DNA of 64,000 nucleotides from Pseudomonas sp. Seg1 (GCF_018326005.1 NZ_AP021903.1:2668001-2732000); one strand, 5' to 3'; counted from the first letter of the stretch, positions 42,630-51,895 are shown. Made by a program: numbers and translations. The notes: generated from the sequence alone by a model not told the origin.

Positions 42630-43253
42630 TCATGGCGTGCCGTTGCGCCCGTGCAGTCGATAGCCGGGCCGTTGAGTCAGGCGTTCGTAGTAGGCGCTCA
42701 CCGCTGGAAAATCAGGGTGATTCAGCGGCGTCTCAAACCAGCGATTGACCGACAGCCCGATAGGAATATCAGCGAGCGAAAACTGTTCGCCGCTGATGTA
42801 GGCGCCGGTTTTCTCCAGCTGTCGGTCGAGGATTTTCATGGTGTTGGACCACTGCTCGATACCGTTGGCCAATGCCGCGCGATCCTGATGGCCCGGCGAC
42901 TTGCGCACCAGCGACAAAAACGCATATGACCACGAGCGATTCAGCTCCGACGCCTGCCAGTCGATCCACTGATCGACCCGCGCTCGGCCTTGCGCGTCAG
43001 TCGGGTAAAGGTGCGTGCCGTCATAGCGCGCCACCAGATAACGGATGATCGAATTGGATTCCCACAAAGTGAAATCACCGTCCTGAACCACCGGCACCAT
43101 GGCGCACGGATTCAATGCGAGAAACTCCGGTGTATCGGTCGGTTTGAACCCGGAACCCCAGTCCTCACGTTCGAACGGAATCTGCAATTCGGCGCAGGTC
43201 CACAGCACTTTGCGCACGTTGATCGATGAAGCTTTACCCAGGATTCGCAGCAT
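42630..43253 (-). CDS. Glutathione S-transferase
   Basis: A 207-residue GST with an N-terminal thioredoxin fold ([40 protein letters not shown]) and a helical C-terminal domain ([17 protein letters not shown]). A Ser in the SSINVRK stretch is the likely glutathione-activating residue. Start ATG 43253 after an AAAGGGA site. The substrate is unknown. Confidence 0.9.
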   Translation of the reverse strand: MLRILGKASSINVRKVLWTCAELQIPFEREDWGSGFKPTDTPEFLALNPCAMVPVVQDGDFTLWESNSIIRYLVARYDGTHLYPTDAQGRARVDQWIDWQASELNRSWSYAFLSLVRKSPGHQDRAALANGIEQWSNTMKILDRQLEKTGAYISGEQFSLADIPIGLSVNRWFETPLNHPDFPAVSAYYERLTQRPGYRLHGRNGTP

Positions 43254-43306
43254 TGGAGTTCCCTTTCCGGTAGTCGTCGGTCGCAAACAAATACCACAGG
43301 ACAATG

Positions 43307-43333
43307 CAAAAGGCCCGCACATGGCGGGCCTTC
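43307..43333 (-). terminator. Intrinsic terminator for minus-strand transcript
   Basis: Stem AGGCCCGC/GCGGGCCT with a 4-base loop; read on the minus strand it ends in TTTTG. It lies just beyond the stop of the NCS1 permease gene. Confidence 0.8.
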
Positions 43334-43352
43334 CTGGGGCATCGAAGCGATT

Positions 43353-44768
43353 TCAGAGACTGCTCGCCAGGTTGCCACTGGTCATCCGCCGACGGTAAGC
43401 GCTGTCACGATTGGCCAGCCAGAAATACAGCGGCGACGTCACCAGCAACCCCACCAGCCACGACAGGTCTGCGCCGTTGATGTGCGCGGACACCGGGCCG
43501 ACGTACAGCGGCGTGTTCATGAACGGAATCTGCACGGCGATGCCGATCGCGTAGGCCAGCAAGGCCTGCGGGTTGTAACGCCCGTAGATGCCGCCGTCGA
43601 CCTGGAAGATCGACTGGATGTCGTACTTGCCCTTGTGGATCGCGTAGAAGTCGATCAGGTTGATTGCCGTCCACGGCACCAATACCACCAGCAGCACCAG
43701 CACCATGTCGACGAAGTGACCGATGAAGTCCTTTGAGGCGCCCACGGCGGCAAAGCAGCAGCCCAGCAACACGATGATCGAGATCACCGCACGGCTCTTG
43801 GCGGTCGGAATCCAGCGATAGGCGAAGGTCTGCACCAGGGTGATCAGCGACAGCACTGCGCCATACAGGTTGAGGGCGTTGTGGCTGATCACGCTGAGCA
43901 GAAACAGCACCAGCATCAGCGGGCCGATGGAGCCGGTGGCGAGTTTGACCGCATCCATGGTGTCCATGCCCACCGGCGTCGCCAGCACGGCAACGGCGCC
44001 GAAGATGAACGCCAGACTTGAACCCAGCGCCGAGCCCAGATAGGTGGTCCAGAACGTCGACGACACCTTTACATCGGCCGGCAGATAACGCGAGTAGTCG
44101 GAAACATAAGGCGCAAACGCGATCTGCCACAACGCCGCCAGCGACACGGTGGCCAGCCAGCCGGAGAGGTTGAAGCTGCCCCGGGTGAGGAAATCATCGG
44201 TCTGGATGTGCGTGAAGATGTAGCCGAAACCGACGACGATGCCGATCCCCAGCACCCAAGTACCGATGCGGTTGAGCACGTGGATGAAGCGGTAGCCGAT
44301 GATGCCGATGATCCCCGAACCGAAGGCGCCGATGACGATGCCGACCGGCACCGGAACGCTGTCGACCACGCCATGCAGCGACTTGCCTGCGAGCACGATG
44401 TTGGAAGCGAAGAAGCCGATGTACATGACGCCGGCAATCAGCACCACCAGCAGAGCACCGAGGGAGCCGAACTGGGCGCGGCTCTGGATCATCTGCGGAA
44501 TGCCCATCTGCGGGCCTTGCGCCGAGTGCAATGCCATCAGCACACCGCCGACCAGATGACCGACCAGAATGGCGACGATGCCCCACACCAGATTCAAGTG
44601 AAACAACTGCACGCCCAATGCACCGGTGACGATGGGCAACGGCGCGATGTTGCCGCCGAACCAGAGCGTGAACAGATCCCTGACCTTTCCGTGGCGATCT
44701 TCGGGGGGCACGTATCCTATCGTGTGTTTTTCAATGAGCGGTGCGGACGTTGTTGCAGAGGTGGACAT
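43353..44768 (-). CDS. NCS1-family (CodB-like) nucleobase/allantoin-type permease A
   Basis: A 471-residue membrane protein with 12 predicted helices (RDLFTLWFGGNIAPLPIVTG, SAQGPQMGIPQMIQSRAQFG, PYVSDYSRYLPADVK, ISHNALNLYGAVLSLI). NCS1 carriers import nucleobases, hydantoins, allantoin or thiamine precursors. ATG 44768 follows TTGGAG. It is closely similar along its length to the second permease at 58204-59649. It is divergent from a LysR gene. Confidence 0.88.
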   Translation of the reverse strand: MSTSATTSAPLIEKHTIGYVPPEDRHGKVRDLFTLWFGGNIAPLPIVTGALGVQLFHLNLVWGIVAILVGHLVGGVLMALHSAQGPQMGIPQMIQSRAQFGSLGALLVVLIAGVMYIGFFASNIVLAGKSLHGVVDSVPVPVGIVIGAFGSGIIGIIGYRFIHVLNRIGTWVLGIGIVVGFGYIFTHIQTDDFLTRGSFNLSGWLATVSLAALWQIAFAPYVSDYSRYLPADVKVSSTFWTTYLGSALGSSLAFIFGAVAVLATPVGMDTMDAVKLATGSIGPLMLVLFLLSVISHNALNLYGAVLSLITLVQTFAYRWIPTAKSRAVISIIVLLGCCFAAVGASKDFIGHFVDMVLVLLVVLVPWTAINLIDFYAIHKGKYDIQSIFQVDGGIYGRYNPQALLAYAIGIAVQIPFMNTPLYVGPVSAHINGADLSWLVGLLVTSPLYFWLANRDSAYRRRMTSGNLASSL

Positions 44769-45134
44769 GACGAACTCCAAGGCAAGGATGAGTACGTGGA
44801 CGTACTTCGGTAAGCGCCGACACGGACGGCGCATTTCTTGTTGAAGCGATCATGTGCAAAGGTTCGGGAGAGATAAATTAGTAAGTTTGTTGCTATAGAC
44901 CTTAAAAAAAGTATGCCGCGCGTGGCGGGGCTGTCCGGTATGTTCAGTCTTCACTCTTATCTGAATTTGCACAGTCCTGTGGCGAGGGGATTTATCCCCG
45001 ATGGGCTGCGCAGCGGCCCTTGGTTTTAGAGTCAAAAGTGTGGCCGCTGCGCGACCCATCGGGGATAAATCCCCTCGCCACAGATGAGTCCTTTTGCCAC
45101 AAAAGTGATGTCAGGCTGATCCACCGGAGGTTCC
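44769..45134. other. Divergent promoter region between permease A and LysR gene
   Basis: 366 bp. The 45134-proximal part holds an intergenic inverted repeat (44977-45083). The remaining 200 bp is AT-rich (for example GATAAATTAGTAAGTTTG near 44872) and probably carries the permease promoter. No gene seen. Confidence 0.5.
44977..45083. repeat. Intergenic inverted repeat, GTGGCGAGGGGATTTATCCC family, copy 1
   Basis: A 107-bp element with complementary ends CTGTGGCGAGGGGATTTATC and its reverse complement; inner arms TGCGCAGCGGCC and GGCCGCTGCGCGA also pair. Further copies are at 50251-50343 and 59606-59721. Confidence 0.9.
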
Positions 45135-46046
45135 ATGGCCGCCTACAACCTGCGCCAGCTCAAATATTTCGTCACCACCGCCGATTGCGGCAGCGTTGCC
45201 GAGGCCTCGCGTAAGCTCTATATCGCCCAGCCGTCGGTGTCGACCGCCATCAAGCATCTGGAAGAAAGCTTTGGCGTGCAGCTGTTCATTCGTCATCACG
45301 CCCAGGGCGTTTCCCTGACGCCGAGTGGTTCGCGGTTTTATCGCAAGGCTATGGAACTGTTGCGGGTGGCCCACGAGTTCGAGCAGAACGCCCTCGCCGA
45401 TAACGACGTGGTGTCCGGCCAGATCGATATCGGCTGTTTCGAAACGGTTGCGCCGCTGTACCTGCCACGGCTGATCGCCGGCTTCAAGGAACGCTGGCCG
45501 GGGGTGGAAATCCGCATTCGCGACGGTGAGCAACAGGAGTTGGTACAGGCGCTGACCGCCGGCAGTATCGACATGGCCATGCTGTTCGAACACGACCTCG
45601 ACAGCACCATCGAAACCACGCCACTGATGCCGCCCCAACAGCCGTACGCCTTGCTGCCGGCCAATCACCGCTTTGCCCAGCAGGCGAAAGTCTCGCTGCA
45701 TGAGCTGGTGCTGGAACCGATGATTCTGCTCGACGTGGTGCCGAGCCGGACCTACTTCGTGAGCATCTTTGAAGAGCGCGGCTTGACCCCGCACATTGTG
45801 TTCAGCTCACCGTCGATTGAAATGGTGCGGGGCATGGTCGGCAGTGGCTTCGGCTTTTCGATTCTGGTGACCAAACCGTTCAGCGATTACACCTACGATG
45901 GCCAGAAAGTCGTGTGCGTGCCGCTGGCAGAAAGCGTCACCGGTTCGGGATTGTCGGCCGCGTGGCTGCGACGTGTGCAACTGACCAAACCGGTGCAGTT
46001 GTTTGTCGATCATTGTCGGGAGGAGTTGGCTCGGCTGTACCCCTGA
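45135..46046 (+). CDS. LysR family regulator
   Basis: A 303-residue LysR protein with an HTH (SVAEASRKLYIAQPSVSTAI) and an effector domain resembling CynR/NocR-type regulators (GQIDIGCFETVAPLYLPRLI). CCGGAGG ribosome-binding site before ATG 45135. It lies between permease A and the M20-DUF1028-RidA-monooxygenase operon and is the likely regulator of that pathway. Confidence 0.88.
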   Translation: MAAYNLRQLKYFVTTADCGSVAEASRKLYIAQPSVSTAIKHLEESFGVQLFIRHHAQGVSLTPSGSRFYRKAMELLRVAHEFEQNALADNDVVSGQIDIGCFETVAPLYLPRLIAGFKERWPGVEIRIRDGEQQELVQALTAGSIDMAMLFEHDLDSTIETTPLMPPQQPYALLPANHRFAQQAKVSLHELVLEPMILLDVVPSRTYFVSIFEERGLTPHIVFSSPSIEMVRGMVGSGFGFSILVTKPFSDYTYDGQKVVCVPLAESVTGSGLSAAWLRRVQLTKPVQLFVDHCREELARLYP

Positions 46047-46064
46047 GTAGCGCCGAGCCGGTTT

Positions 46065-47216
46065 TCAGCCGCTGATAGACGCCAGCATCCGATGCAGCAT
46101 TGCATCGCAGGCCTGCAGTTGAGCGAGGCTGACGAACTCATCCGGTTTGTGGCCCTGATCCATGCTGCCGGGGCCACAGACCACGGTGGCAATCCCTGCC
46201 GCATCGAACAGGCCGCCCTCGGTACCAAACGCCACCGTGCCGAATTCACTTGAACCGCAGAACGCGGCAATCAGCTCGGCGGCCTGACTGTGCGCATCGG
46301 TGGCCAGGCCCGGATAGGTCGACAATTCGCTGAAGCGGATATCGGCGTGTTCGCTGACTGCACGCATGCGCGGCAGCAGCTGTTGTTCGGCGTAGGTTTT
46401 CAGCGCGGCGGCGACCAAAGCGGGATCCTGCGAGGGCAGGGCACGGATCTCGAAGTCGAAGCGACAGTCGGCGGGGACGATATTCAAGGCCTTGCCGCCG
46501 CTGATCACGCCGGTTTGCACGGTGCTGTAAGGCGGGTCGAAGCGTGCGTCGTGATGCTCCGGCGCTTTCAGTTGCTGGCCGAGGCGCCCGAGTTCGCCGA
46601 TCAATTCGGCGGCGTACTCGATGGCATTTACACCCAGCGGCGCATAAGCGGAATGACACGGGTGGCCGTGCACGTCACAGCGCATCGCCAGTTTGCCCTT
46701 GTGCCCGAGCACCGGTTTCAGTTCGGTGGGTTCACCAATGATGCACAGCAGCGGCTTGATCGGACGCTGTTCCAGGACCTTGAGCAGCGAGCGCACGCCG
46801 AGGCAGCCGACTTCTTCGTCGTAGGACAGGGCGATGTGCACCGGCAGGCGCAATGGTGCGTTCACCAGTGCCGGCACCAGGGCGAGCACGCAAGCGATGT
46901 AGCCCTTCATATCCGCCGTGCCACGACCGAACAGTTTGCCGTCGCGCTCGCTGAGTTCGAACGGCGGCAATGTCCACGGCTGGCCATCGACCGGCACCAC
47001 ATCGGTGTGCCCGGACAGCACGATGCCCGGTTGATCCGCCGGGCCAATGGTCGCGAACAGGTTGGCCTTGCTGCGCTCATCGTTGTAGATCAGCGCGCAC
47101 GGCACGTCGAAGCGGGCGAGATAATCGCGGACGAACTCGATCAACAGCAAGTTGGATTCACGGCTGGTGGTGTCAAACCCCACCAGCGCCTTGAGCAACT
47201 CGACGCTGCTGTTCAT
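46065..47216 (-). CDS. M20 family deacylase (acetylornithine deacetylase, ArgE-like)
   Basis: A 383-residue metallopeptidase-fold amidohydrolase. Metal and catalytic landmarks are LSGHTDVVPVDG, GRGTADMKGYIACVLA, SYDEEVGCLG and GEPTELKPVLGHKG; a late His is in GPGSMDQGHKPDEFVSL. ArgE removes acetyl from N-acetylornithine, but the genes around it are catabolic. Here it more likely hydrolyses an N-acyl or N-carbamoyl intermediate. It overlaps the DUF1028 gene by 4 bp. Confidence 0.85.
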   Translation of the reverse strand: MNSSVELLKALVGFDTTSRESNLLLIEFVRDYLARFDVPCALIYNDERSKANLFATIGPADQPGIVLSGHTDVVPVDGQPWTLPPFELSERDGKLFGRGTADMKGYIACVLALVPALVNAPLRLPVHIALSYDEEVGCLGVRSLLKVLEQRPIKPLLCIIGEPTELKPVLGHKGKLAMRCDVHGHPCHSAYAPLGVNAIEYAAELIGELGRLGQQLKAPEHHDARFDPPYSTVQTGVISGGKALNIVPADCRFDFEIRALPSQDPALVAAALKTYAEQQLLPRMRAVSEHADIRFSELSTYPGLATDAHSQAAELIAAFCGSSEFGTVAFGTEGGLFDAAGIATVVCGPGSMDQGHKPDEFVSLAQLQACDAMLHRMLASISG

Positions 47217-47890
47217 CGATCATCTCCGGCGACGCCATAGCCCGGGGCCTTGGCCGGGTCGAGGGCGCGATCGATGTAGTCCTGCAGCTGCGGCTGGTAG
47301 GCGTCCCAGAGTTTCTGCAACTGGCCGATCGGGTTTTCATCAGCCCAATCGACCCGCAGGTTGACGATCGGCCAGGTTCGCTCGCCGACTACCACCACGG
47401 CGGCCGAATGCACCGGACCGGCTTCACCGCCGAGTGCCTGGGCGGCGTGCAGGGCTCTGAGCAGGCGGTCGGTCAACTGGCCTTCAGCGTCTTCAAAGGC
47501 GCTGACCATGGCTTCGATCACCGAACGCCCGGCGAGCATGTTGCCGGCCGCCACGCATTGTTCGCCGGCCACCGCGTTGTGCACACCGAGGGTTTGCGCG
47601 CCGCTGAAATGTGCGGTCTGGCCGAGGTGGTTGATCGCGGTTATCTGGCGGTACTGGCTGTAGCCGTTGCGGGTCAGCACTTTGTCCAGTGCGTCGTCCG
47701 GCGCCAGGCCTTGTTCCATCAACGCGAGGACTTCCGGGCCGAGCGACGGCAGGGTGATGTTCTGGCTCGACACTGCGCCCACGCCGGGCAACAGCCACGG
47801 GCAGCGCGCGCCTACAGCGATGCTGGAGGAACTGATGGCGACACCGAACTGGCCGGTTTCGGGGCAACGTGCGGCGATGGAAAAAGTCAT
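47213..47890 (-). CDS. DUF1028 (Ntn-hydrolase-like) protein
   Basis: A 225-residue DUF1028 protein (TFSIAARCPETGQFGVAISS, GHTAHFSGAQ-like region at LGQTAHFSGAQTLGVHN, QCVAAGNMLAG). The family is placed in the Ntn-hydrolase fold class, where the residue exposed after Met removal acts as nucleophile; here that would be Thr2. It probably hydrolyses an amide-type bond in the same pathway as the coupled M20 deacylase. Function unproven. Confidence 0.8.
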   Translation of the reverse strand: MTFSIAARCPETGQFGVAISSSSIAVGARCPWLLPGVGAVSSQNITLPSLGPEVLALMEQGLAPDDALDKVLTRNGYSQYRQITAINHLGQTAHFSGAQTLGVHNAVAGEQCVAAGNMLAGRSVIEAMVSAFEDAEGQLTDRLLRALHAAQALGGEAGPVHSAAVVVVGERTWPIVNLRVDWADENPIGQLQKLWDAYQPQLQDYIDRALDPAKAPGYGVAGDDR

Positions 47891-47920
47891 GGTTATGCTC
47901 CTTGTTGTGTGTGTCCCGGC

Positions 47921-48019
47921 CTCTTCGCGAGCAGGCTCGCTCCCACAGGGAAATGCATTTCAAGCAGGGAGGATGAGGTACCTGTGCTGGCCTCATCGCT
48001 GGCAAGCCAGCTCCCACAG
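47921..48019. repeat. Two REP elements
   Basis: REP-type palindromes at 47921-47948 and 47991-48019, both in the same orientation, upstream of the DUF1028 gene. Confidence 0.8.
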
Positions 48020-48030
48020 TAATTTGTGTA

Positions 48031-48140
48031 TGTCACAGACTTTGTGAACACCCCCGATACCTGTGGGAGCTGGCTTGCCAGCGATGGCCGCGACTCGGTA
48101 TGTCGACTTACCCCGGAATTACCGCCACCACATCAATTTC
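48031..48140. pseudogene. Fossil copy of the RidA gene 3' end with its REP
   Basis: This 110-bp stretch matches 48158-48266 at a 127-bp offset, including the flank TGTCACAGACTTTGTGAACA, the REP (48061-48087) and the last ten codons plus stop of the RidA-type gene on the minus strand (48108-48140). The fossil reads EIDVVAVIPG-stop versus EIDVIAVIPE-stop in the intact gene. Four of the codon differences are synonymous, so the fossil seems to be an allele from a diverged lineage rather than a recent duplication. Confidence 0.75.
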
Positions 48141-48186
48141 CCAAAGTGATCTGTGTGTGTCACAGACTTTGTGAACACCCCGATAC

Positions 48187-48213
48187 CTGTGGGAGCTGGC
48201 TTGCCAGCGATGG
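48187..48213. repeat. REP element downstream of RidA-type gene
   Basis: CTGTGGGAGCTGGCTTGCCA-type palindrome 21 bp beyond the RidA-family stop; the duplicate of it lies in the fossil segment. Confidence 0.85.
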
Positions 48214-48233
48214 CGGCGATGCGGTCTGTCGAT

Positions 48234-48650
48234 TTACTCGGGAATCACCGCAATCACGTCAATCTCCATCAGCCACTGTGGCTGCCCCAGCGCCGAGACC
48301 ACCAGACCGGTCGAAATCGGGAACACACCCTTGAGCCACTTGCCGACTTCGCCATACACCGCTTCGCGATAACGCGGGTCGATCAGGTAAGTGGTGGTCT
48401 TGACGATGTGGCTCATGTCGCTGCCGGCTTCTTCCAGCAGTTGTTTGACGTTGCGCATGGCTTGTTCAGCCTGCGCACGCGGATCGCCGAGACCCACCAG
48501 GTTGCCGTCGAAATCAGTGCCGACCTGACCCCGGACATAAATGGTGTTGCCAGCGCGGACGGCCTGGCACAGATCGTTATCCAGCGTCTGGTTCGGATAG
48601 GTGTCTTTGGTGTTGAACATGCGAATACGGGTGTGAGTGGGCTGGCTCAT
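48234..48650 (-). CDS. RidA (YjgF/YER057c/UK114) family protein
   Basis: A 138-residue Rid protein. The conserved Arg for carboxylate binding is in VYGEVGKWL-preceding PRYREAVY, and the trimer-interface core is in YVRGQVGTDFDGNLVGLGDP and AMRNVKQLLEEAGSDMSHIV. RidA proteins hydrolyse reactive enamines/imines such as 2-aminoacrylate; RutC is the member in pyrimidine catabolism. Start ATG 48650 after AGGAGC. The gene is on the same strand as the flavin monooxygenase and DUF1028 genes; REP material separates it from the latter. Confidence 0.88.
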   Translation of the reverse strand: MSQPTHTRIRMFNTKDTYPNQTLDNDLCQAVRAGNTIYVRGQVGTDFDGNLVGLGDPRAQAEQAMRNVKQLLEEAGSDMSHIVKTTTYLIDPRYREAVYGEVGKWLKGVFPISTGLVVSALGQPQWLMEIDVIAVIPE

Positions 48651-48707
48651 GGAAAGCTCCTGACGAATAAATGCACGGCGCAATCGGCGCCGCGGAGAAA
48701 GAGGAAT

Positions 48708-50027
48708 TCAAGCGTCGACGGTGTCAGCAGCCTTGTGTTGGGCGCCCGCATGCAGAGCGGCTTCACGCTGCTCGGCATCGCGATAGTCGAGATACTTGCG
48801 CTGGGTGGCGATGTGATCAGCGACATGTTTGGCGTCATGCCACACGCCCCAGATAAACGACGAGCCCCGCCGCGACTGCCACGGCAGGCCGAGGAAATAC
48901 ACGCCCGGCTCACTCGACACGCCACGCTGATGCACCGGTTTGCCCTTGTCATCGAACGCCGCGACCTGCAGCCAGGAGTAATCCACGGCAAACCCGGTAG
49001 CCCAGATGATCGAGGTGACACCAGCCTTGGCCAGATCCAGATCGGCCAGCGGATTTTTCACACACTCCGGGTCCGGATAGGTTTCGCGTGCTTCAGGTTC
49101 TTCCGGCAGGTCCAAGCCGTTACGCTCGATGTAGGCGTCAGCGGCATCCAGCAGCGCCAGATAGTTCTCATCACCGCGAGTGAGGTTGCCGAGCAGATCC
49201 TGCTTGAAAGTCACTACGCCGTCGTTGAACGACTCGGTCACGCCGACCAAGGTCATGCCGCGATGGGCCAGACCACGAAAATCGATGGTGCGCCCGCCAT
49301 GGGCTCCGCTGACCGCAATGGTCACGTGCTCGCGGCCGGGTTTCATCGCCGCTTGATCCCACTCGCCAAGCACCCCCAGCCACCAGCAGAAATCACGATT
49401 GCGATAGGCGCGAGGCGGGCGGTCATGCGCGCCAACGGAGAGGTAAACCTGCTTGCCGGAGCGCTGCAGTTCATCGGCAATCTGCACACCCGACGAACCC
49501 GCGCCGACCACCAGCACTGCGCCGGCAGGCAGTTGCTGCGGATTGCGATAGTCAGCGGAGTGAATCTGCAACAGATGCTGGTCTGTTGGTGCAATCGCCG
49601 GGATCACCGGTTTCTGAAACGGGCCAGTGGCAGCGACGACGCGGGCGGCCTCGATCACGCCTTCCGACGTCTCGACGGTGAAGCCCGGGCGACCGACATT
49701 GCGCACCACGCTTTTGACGTCGACGCCGGTGCGGATCGGTGCATTGAATTTCTTCGCATAGGCCTCGAAGTAATCGGCCACGCGTTCTTTCGGGGCGAAA
49801 CCGTCGGGATCGACGTCATCGAATTCAAGACCAGGAAAGCGGTCGTGCCACGCCGGACCGTTGGCGACCAGCGAATCCCAACGCCCGGTGCGCCAGCGCT
49901 CGGCAATGCGATTGCGCTCCAGCACCAGATGCGGCACACCCAGTTTGCTCAGGTGTTCGCTCATGGCCACGCCTGCCTGGCCGGCACCCACGATCAGCGT
50001 GTCTGTTTTTATTATTTCAGTGGTCAT
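48708..50027 (-). CDS. Flavin-containing (CzcO-like) monooxygenase
   Basis: A 439-residue flavoprotein with an FAD motif (TLIVGAGQAGVAMSEHL), the conserved WRTGRWDSLVANGP segment, a second NAD(P)H motif (VLVVGAGSSGVQIADELQ) and a late ATG motif (IIWATGFAVDYSWLQ). Relatives act as N-hydroxylating or Baeyer-Villiger-type monooxygenases. It is the first gene of the minus-strand group with RidA, DUF1028 and M20. Just upstream lies the accessory segment that separates it from the LLM monooxygenase. Confidence 0.87.
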   Translation of the reverse strand: MTTEIIKTDTLIVGAGQAGVAMSEHLSKLGVPHLVLERNRIAERWRTGRWDSLVANGPAWHDRFPGLEFDDVDPDGFAPKERVADYFEAYAKKFNAPIRTGVDVKSVVRNVGRPGFTVETSEGVIEAARVVAATGPFQKPVIPAIAPTDQHLLQIHSADYRNPQQLPAGAVLVVGAGSSGVQIADELQRSGKQVYLSVGAHDRPPRAYRNRDFCWWLGVLGEWDQAAMKPGREHVTIAVSGAHGGRTIDFRGLAHRGMTLVGVTESFNDGVVTFKQDLLGNLTRGDENYLALLDAADAYIERNGLDLPEEPEARETYPDPECVKNPLADLDLAKAGVTSIIWATGFAVDYSWLQVAAFDDKGKPVHQRGVSSEPGVYFLGLPWQSRRGSSFIWGVWHDAKHVADHIATQRKYLDYRDAEQREAALHAGAQHKAADTVDA

Positions 50028-50367
50028 CTCTACATCCTTCCTAGCAAGGCAGTTGGATTCGGGCGCTGTTGGCTTGTCCGTTTTGCTTGCGGTCAGACTA
50101 GGGAGGAGGGGGATATCGGTAAAATATTATTAAGCTGGGATGTGAAGATAAAATTCTGATGCAGAGGCCTGAAAGCCTTTAAATACGGGCATTTCCTGGA
50201 AGAGCAATAGCAAAGTTTGCGTACAAAAAAGCAATGTCTGAGTGATTATCGTGGCGAGGGGATTTATCCCCGATGGACTGCGAAGTAGGCCCATTCTTTT
50301 TGGGGCCGCTGCGCGACCCATCGGGGATAAATCCCCTCGCCACAAATGCAGCAACACGCGAGCGCTA
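50028..50367. other. Intergenic region at the accessory segment border
   Basis: 340 bp between the monooxygenase start and the hydrolase stop. It holds an AT-rich palindromic stretch (TAAAATATTATTAAG near 50120), a plausible promoter/LysR region, and the inverted repeat 50251-50343. No gene seen. Confidence 0.5.
50251..50343. repeat. Intergenic inverted repeat, GTGGCGAGGGGATTTATCCC family, copy 2
   Basis: A 93-bp element with the same outer arms as copy 1 (44977-45083) and a shorter centre. Confidence 0.9.
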
Positions 50368-51186
50368 TTAGCGGTTAAGGAACGCCAGCAGATCCTCATT
50401 CAACGCCTGCGCATGCGTCACCGCAAAACCATGCGGCGCACCGGCATAGACCTTCAGTTCAGCCCCCTTGATCTGCGCCGCTGCCTGCTTGCCGGTGGTT
50501 TCGAACGGCACGATCTGGTCGCCGTCGCCGTGGATCACCAAGGTCGGCACATCGATTTTGGCCAGGTCCGCACGAAAGTCGGTTTCGGAAAACGCGGTGA
50601 CGCAATCCACCGTGCCTTTGAGTGAGGCCAGCAGCGCGACATTCAGGGTTTGCGTGAGCACGCCGTCAGAGACTTTCTGGCCCTGATTGGTGCCATAGAA
50701 CGGTGCGGCGAAATCGGCGATGAACTGCGCGCGATCCTTCAGCAGGCCAGCCTTGATGCCGTCGAACACCGACTTGTCGACGCCCTCGGGGAAGTCGGCT
50801 TTCTTGCCGAACAGCGGCGTCACCGCGCCCAGCAACACCAGGCCGGCAACGCGCTCGCTTCCGTGGCGGGCAATGTAGCGGCTGACATCACCGCCGCCCA
50901 TGGAGAAGCCCACCAGGGTCACTTCACGCAGGTCCAGATGGTTGATCAACTGCGCGATGTCATCGGCAAAGGTGTCGTAGTCGTAACCGGTCCACGGCTG
51001 ATCGGAACGACCGAAACCGCGACGGTCGAAGGCGATGGTGCGATAACCGCGGCTGCTCAGGTATTCCATCTGGTATTCCCACATGTCGGCATCCAGCGGC
51101 CAGCCGTGGCTGAACAGCACGGGCTTACCGCTGCCCCAGTCCTTGTAATAGATTTCGGTACCGTCTTTGGTCTTCAACGTGCTCAT
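50368..51186 (-). CDS. Alpha/beta hydrolase (chloroperoxidase/esterase type)
   Basis: A 272-residue alpha/beta hydrolase: oxyanion region HGWPLDADMWEYQM, nucleophile elbow GFSMGGGD (Ser about residue 97), Asp in VIHGDGDQIVP and the His in AGAPHGFAVTHA. It resembles non-haem chloroperoxidases, which are in fact esterases/perhydrolases. ATG 51186 after an AGGAG site. It is divergent from an HxlR regulator. It may be part of the accessory segment rather than of the flanking catabolic genes. Confidence 0.88.
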   Translation of the reverse strand: MSTLKTKDGTEIYYKDWGSGKPVLFSHGWPLDADMWEYQMEYLSSRGYRTIAFDRRGFGRSDQPWTGYDYDTFADDIAQLINHLDLREVTLVGFSMGGGDVSRYIARHGSERVAGLVLLGAVTPLFGKKADFPEGVDKSVFDGIKAGLLKDRAQFIADFAAPFYGTNQGQKVSDGVLTQTLNVALLASLKGTVDCVTAFSETDFRADLAKIDVPTLVIHGDGDQIVPFETTGKQAAAQIKGAELKVYAGAPHGFAVTHAQALNEDLLAFLNR

Positions 51187-51361
51187 GGAAACTCCTGCGT
51201 TTGAGGTCATTCGTGGGCATAGCAGCCGCCACTATCTGCGCAAAATCCGCTGACAACTTGTACGCAGGTGCTAAGTTTGCCCGCCCGCTTGCGCAACCAA
51301 TTTTCATCAGGAGTTGTAAGATGCAACCGCACGAAACTGTCGTTTGCCGGAGACACCTGAA

Positions 51362-51811
51362 ATGAAGCGCAAAAGTCTTGAGGGTAATGCCTGCCCCGTC
51401 GCCCGGACACTGGATCTGATTGGCGACTGGTGGTCGTTGTTGATCGTCCGTGATGCGCTGGATGGCATTCGCAGATTCAGTGATTTCCAGAAGAATCTGG
51501 ATATCGCCAAGAACATGCTCAGCGCCCGCCTCAAAAGTTTGGTGGAGCAGGGGATTCTGCAGACGGTGCCCGCCGCTGACGGCGGCGCCTATAAGGAATA
51601 CGTGCTGACAGAGCGCGGCAAAGCCTTGCAAACGGTGATCGTCGCGTTGTCGCAGTGGGGCGGCGAGTTCATGTACGCACCGGGTGAGCCGGGCTCGGTG
51701 ATGGTCGATGCGAAGCATCGGCAGCCGATTCGCAAGCTGGAATTAATGGCCGCTGATGGCCGTCTATTAGCGCCGGAAGACGTGGCGACCAAGCTGAGTG
51801 TTGAGCATTGA
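51362..51811 (+). CDS. HxlR family regulator
   Basis: A 149-residue winged-helix regulator (CPVARTLDLIGDWWSLLIVR, KNMLSARLKSLVEQGILQ) with a conserved Cys in its first helix region, a known redox-sensing position in some HxlR proteins. It is divergent from the alpha/beta hydrolase, its likely target. The last 270 bp of the gene are duplicated at 52327-52595. Confidence 0.88.
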   Translation: MKRKSLEGNACPVARTLDLIGDWWSLLIVRDALDGIRRFSDFQKNLDIAKNMLSARLKSLVEQGILQTVPAADGGAYKEYVLTERGKALQTVIVALSQWGGEFMYAPGEPGSVMVDAKHRQPIRKLELMAADGRLLAPEDVATKLSVEH

Positions 51812-51895
51812 CGGACGAGGTCTGTTGCGGTTGTCTGTGACGTTCACCTGATAGTTGCCAGGCTTAATGGTTGTATTTTTATTGATGTTCTTTGA

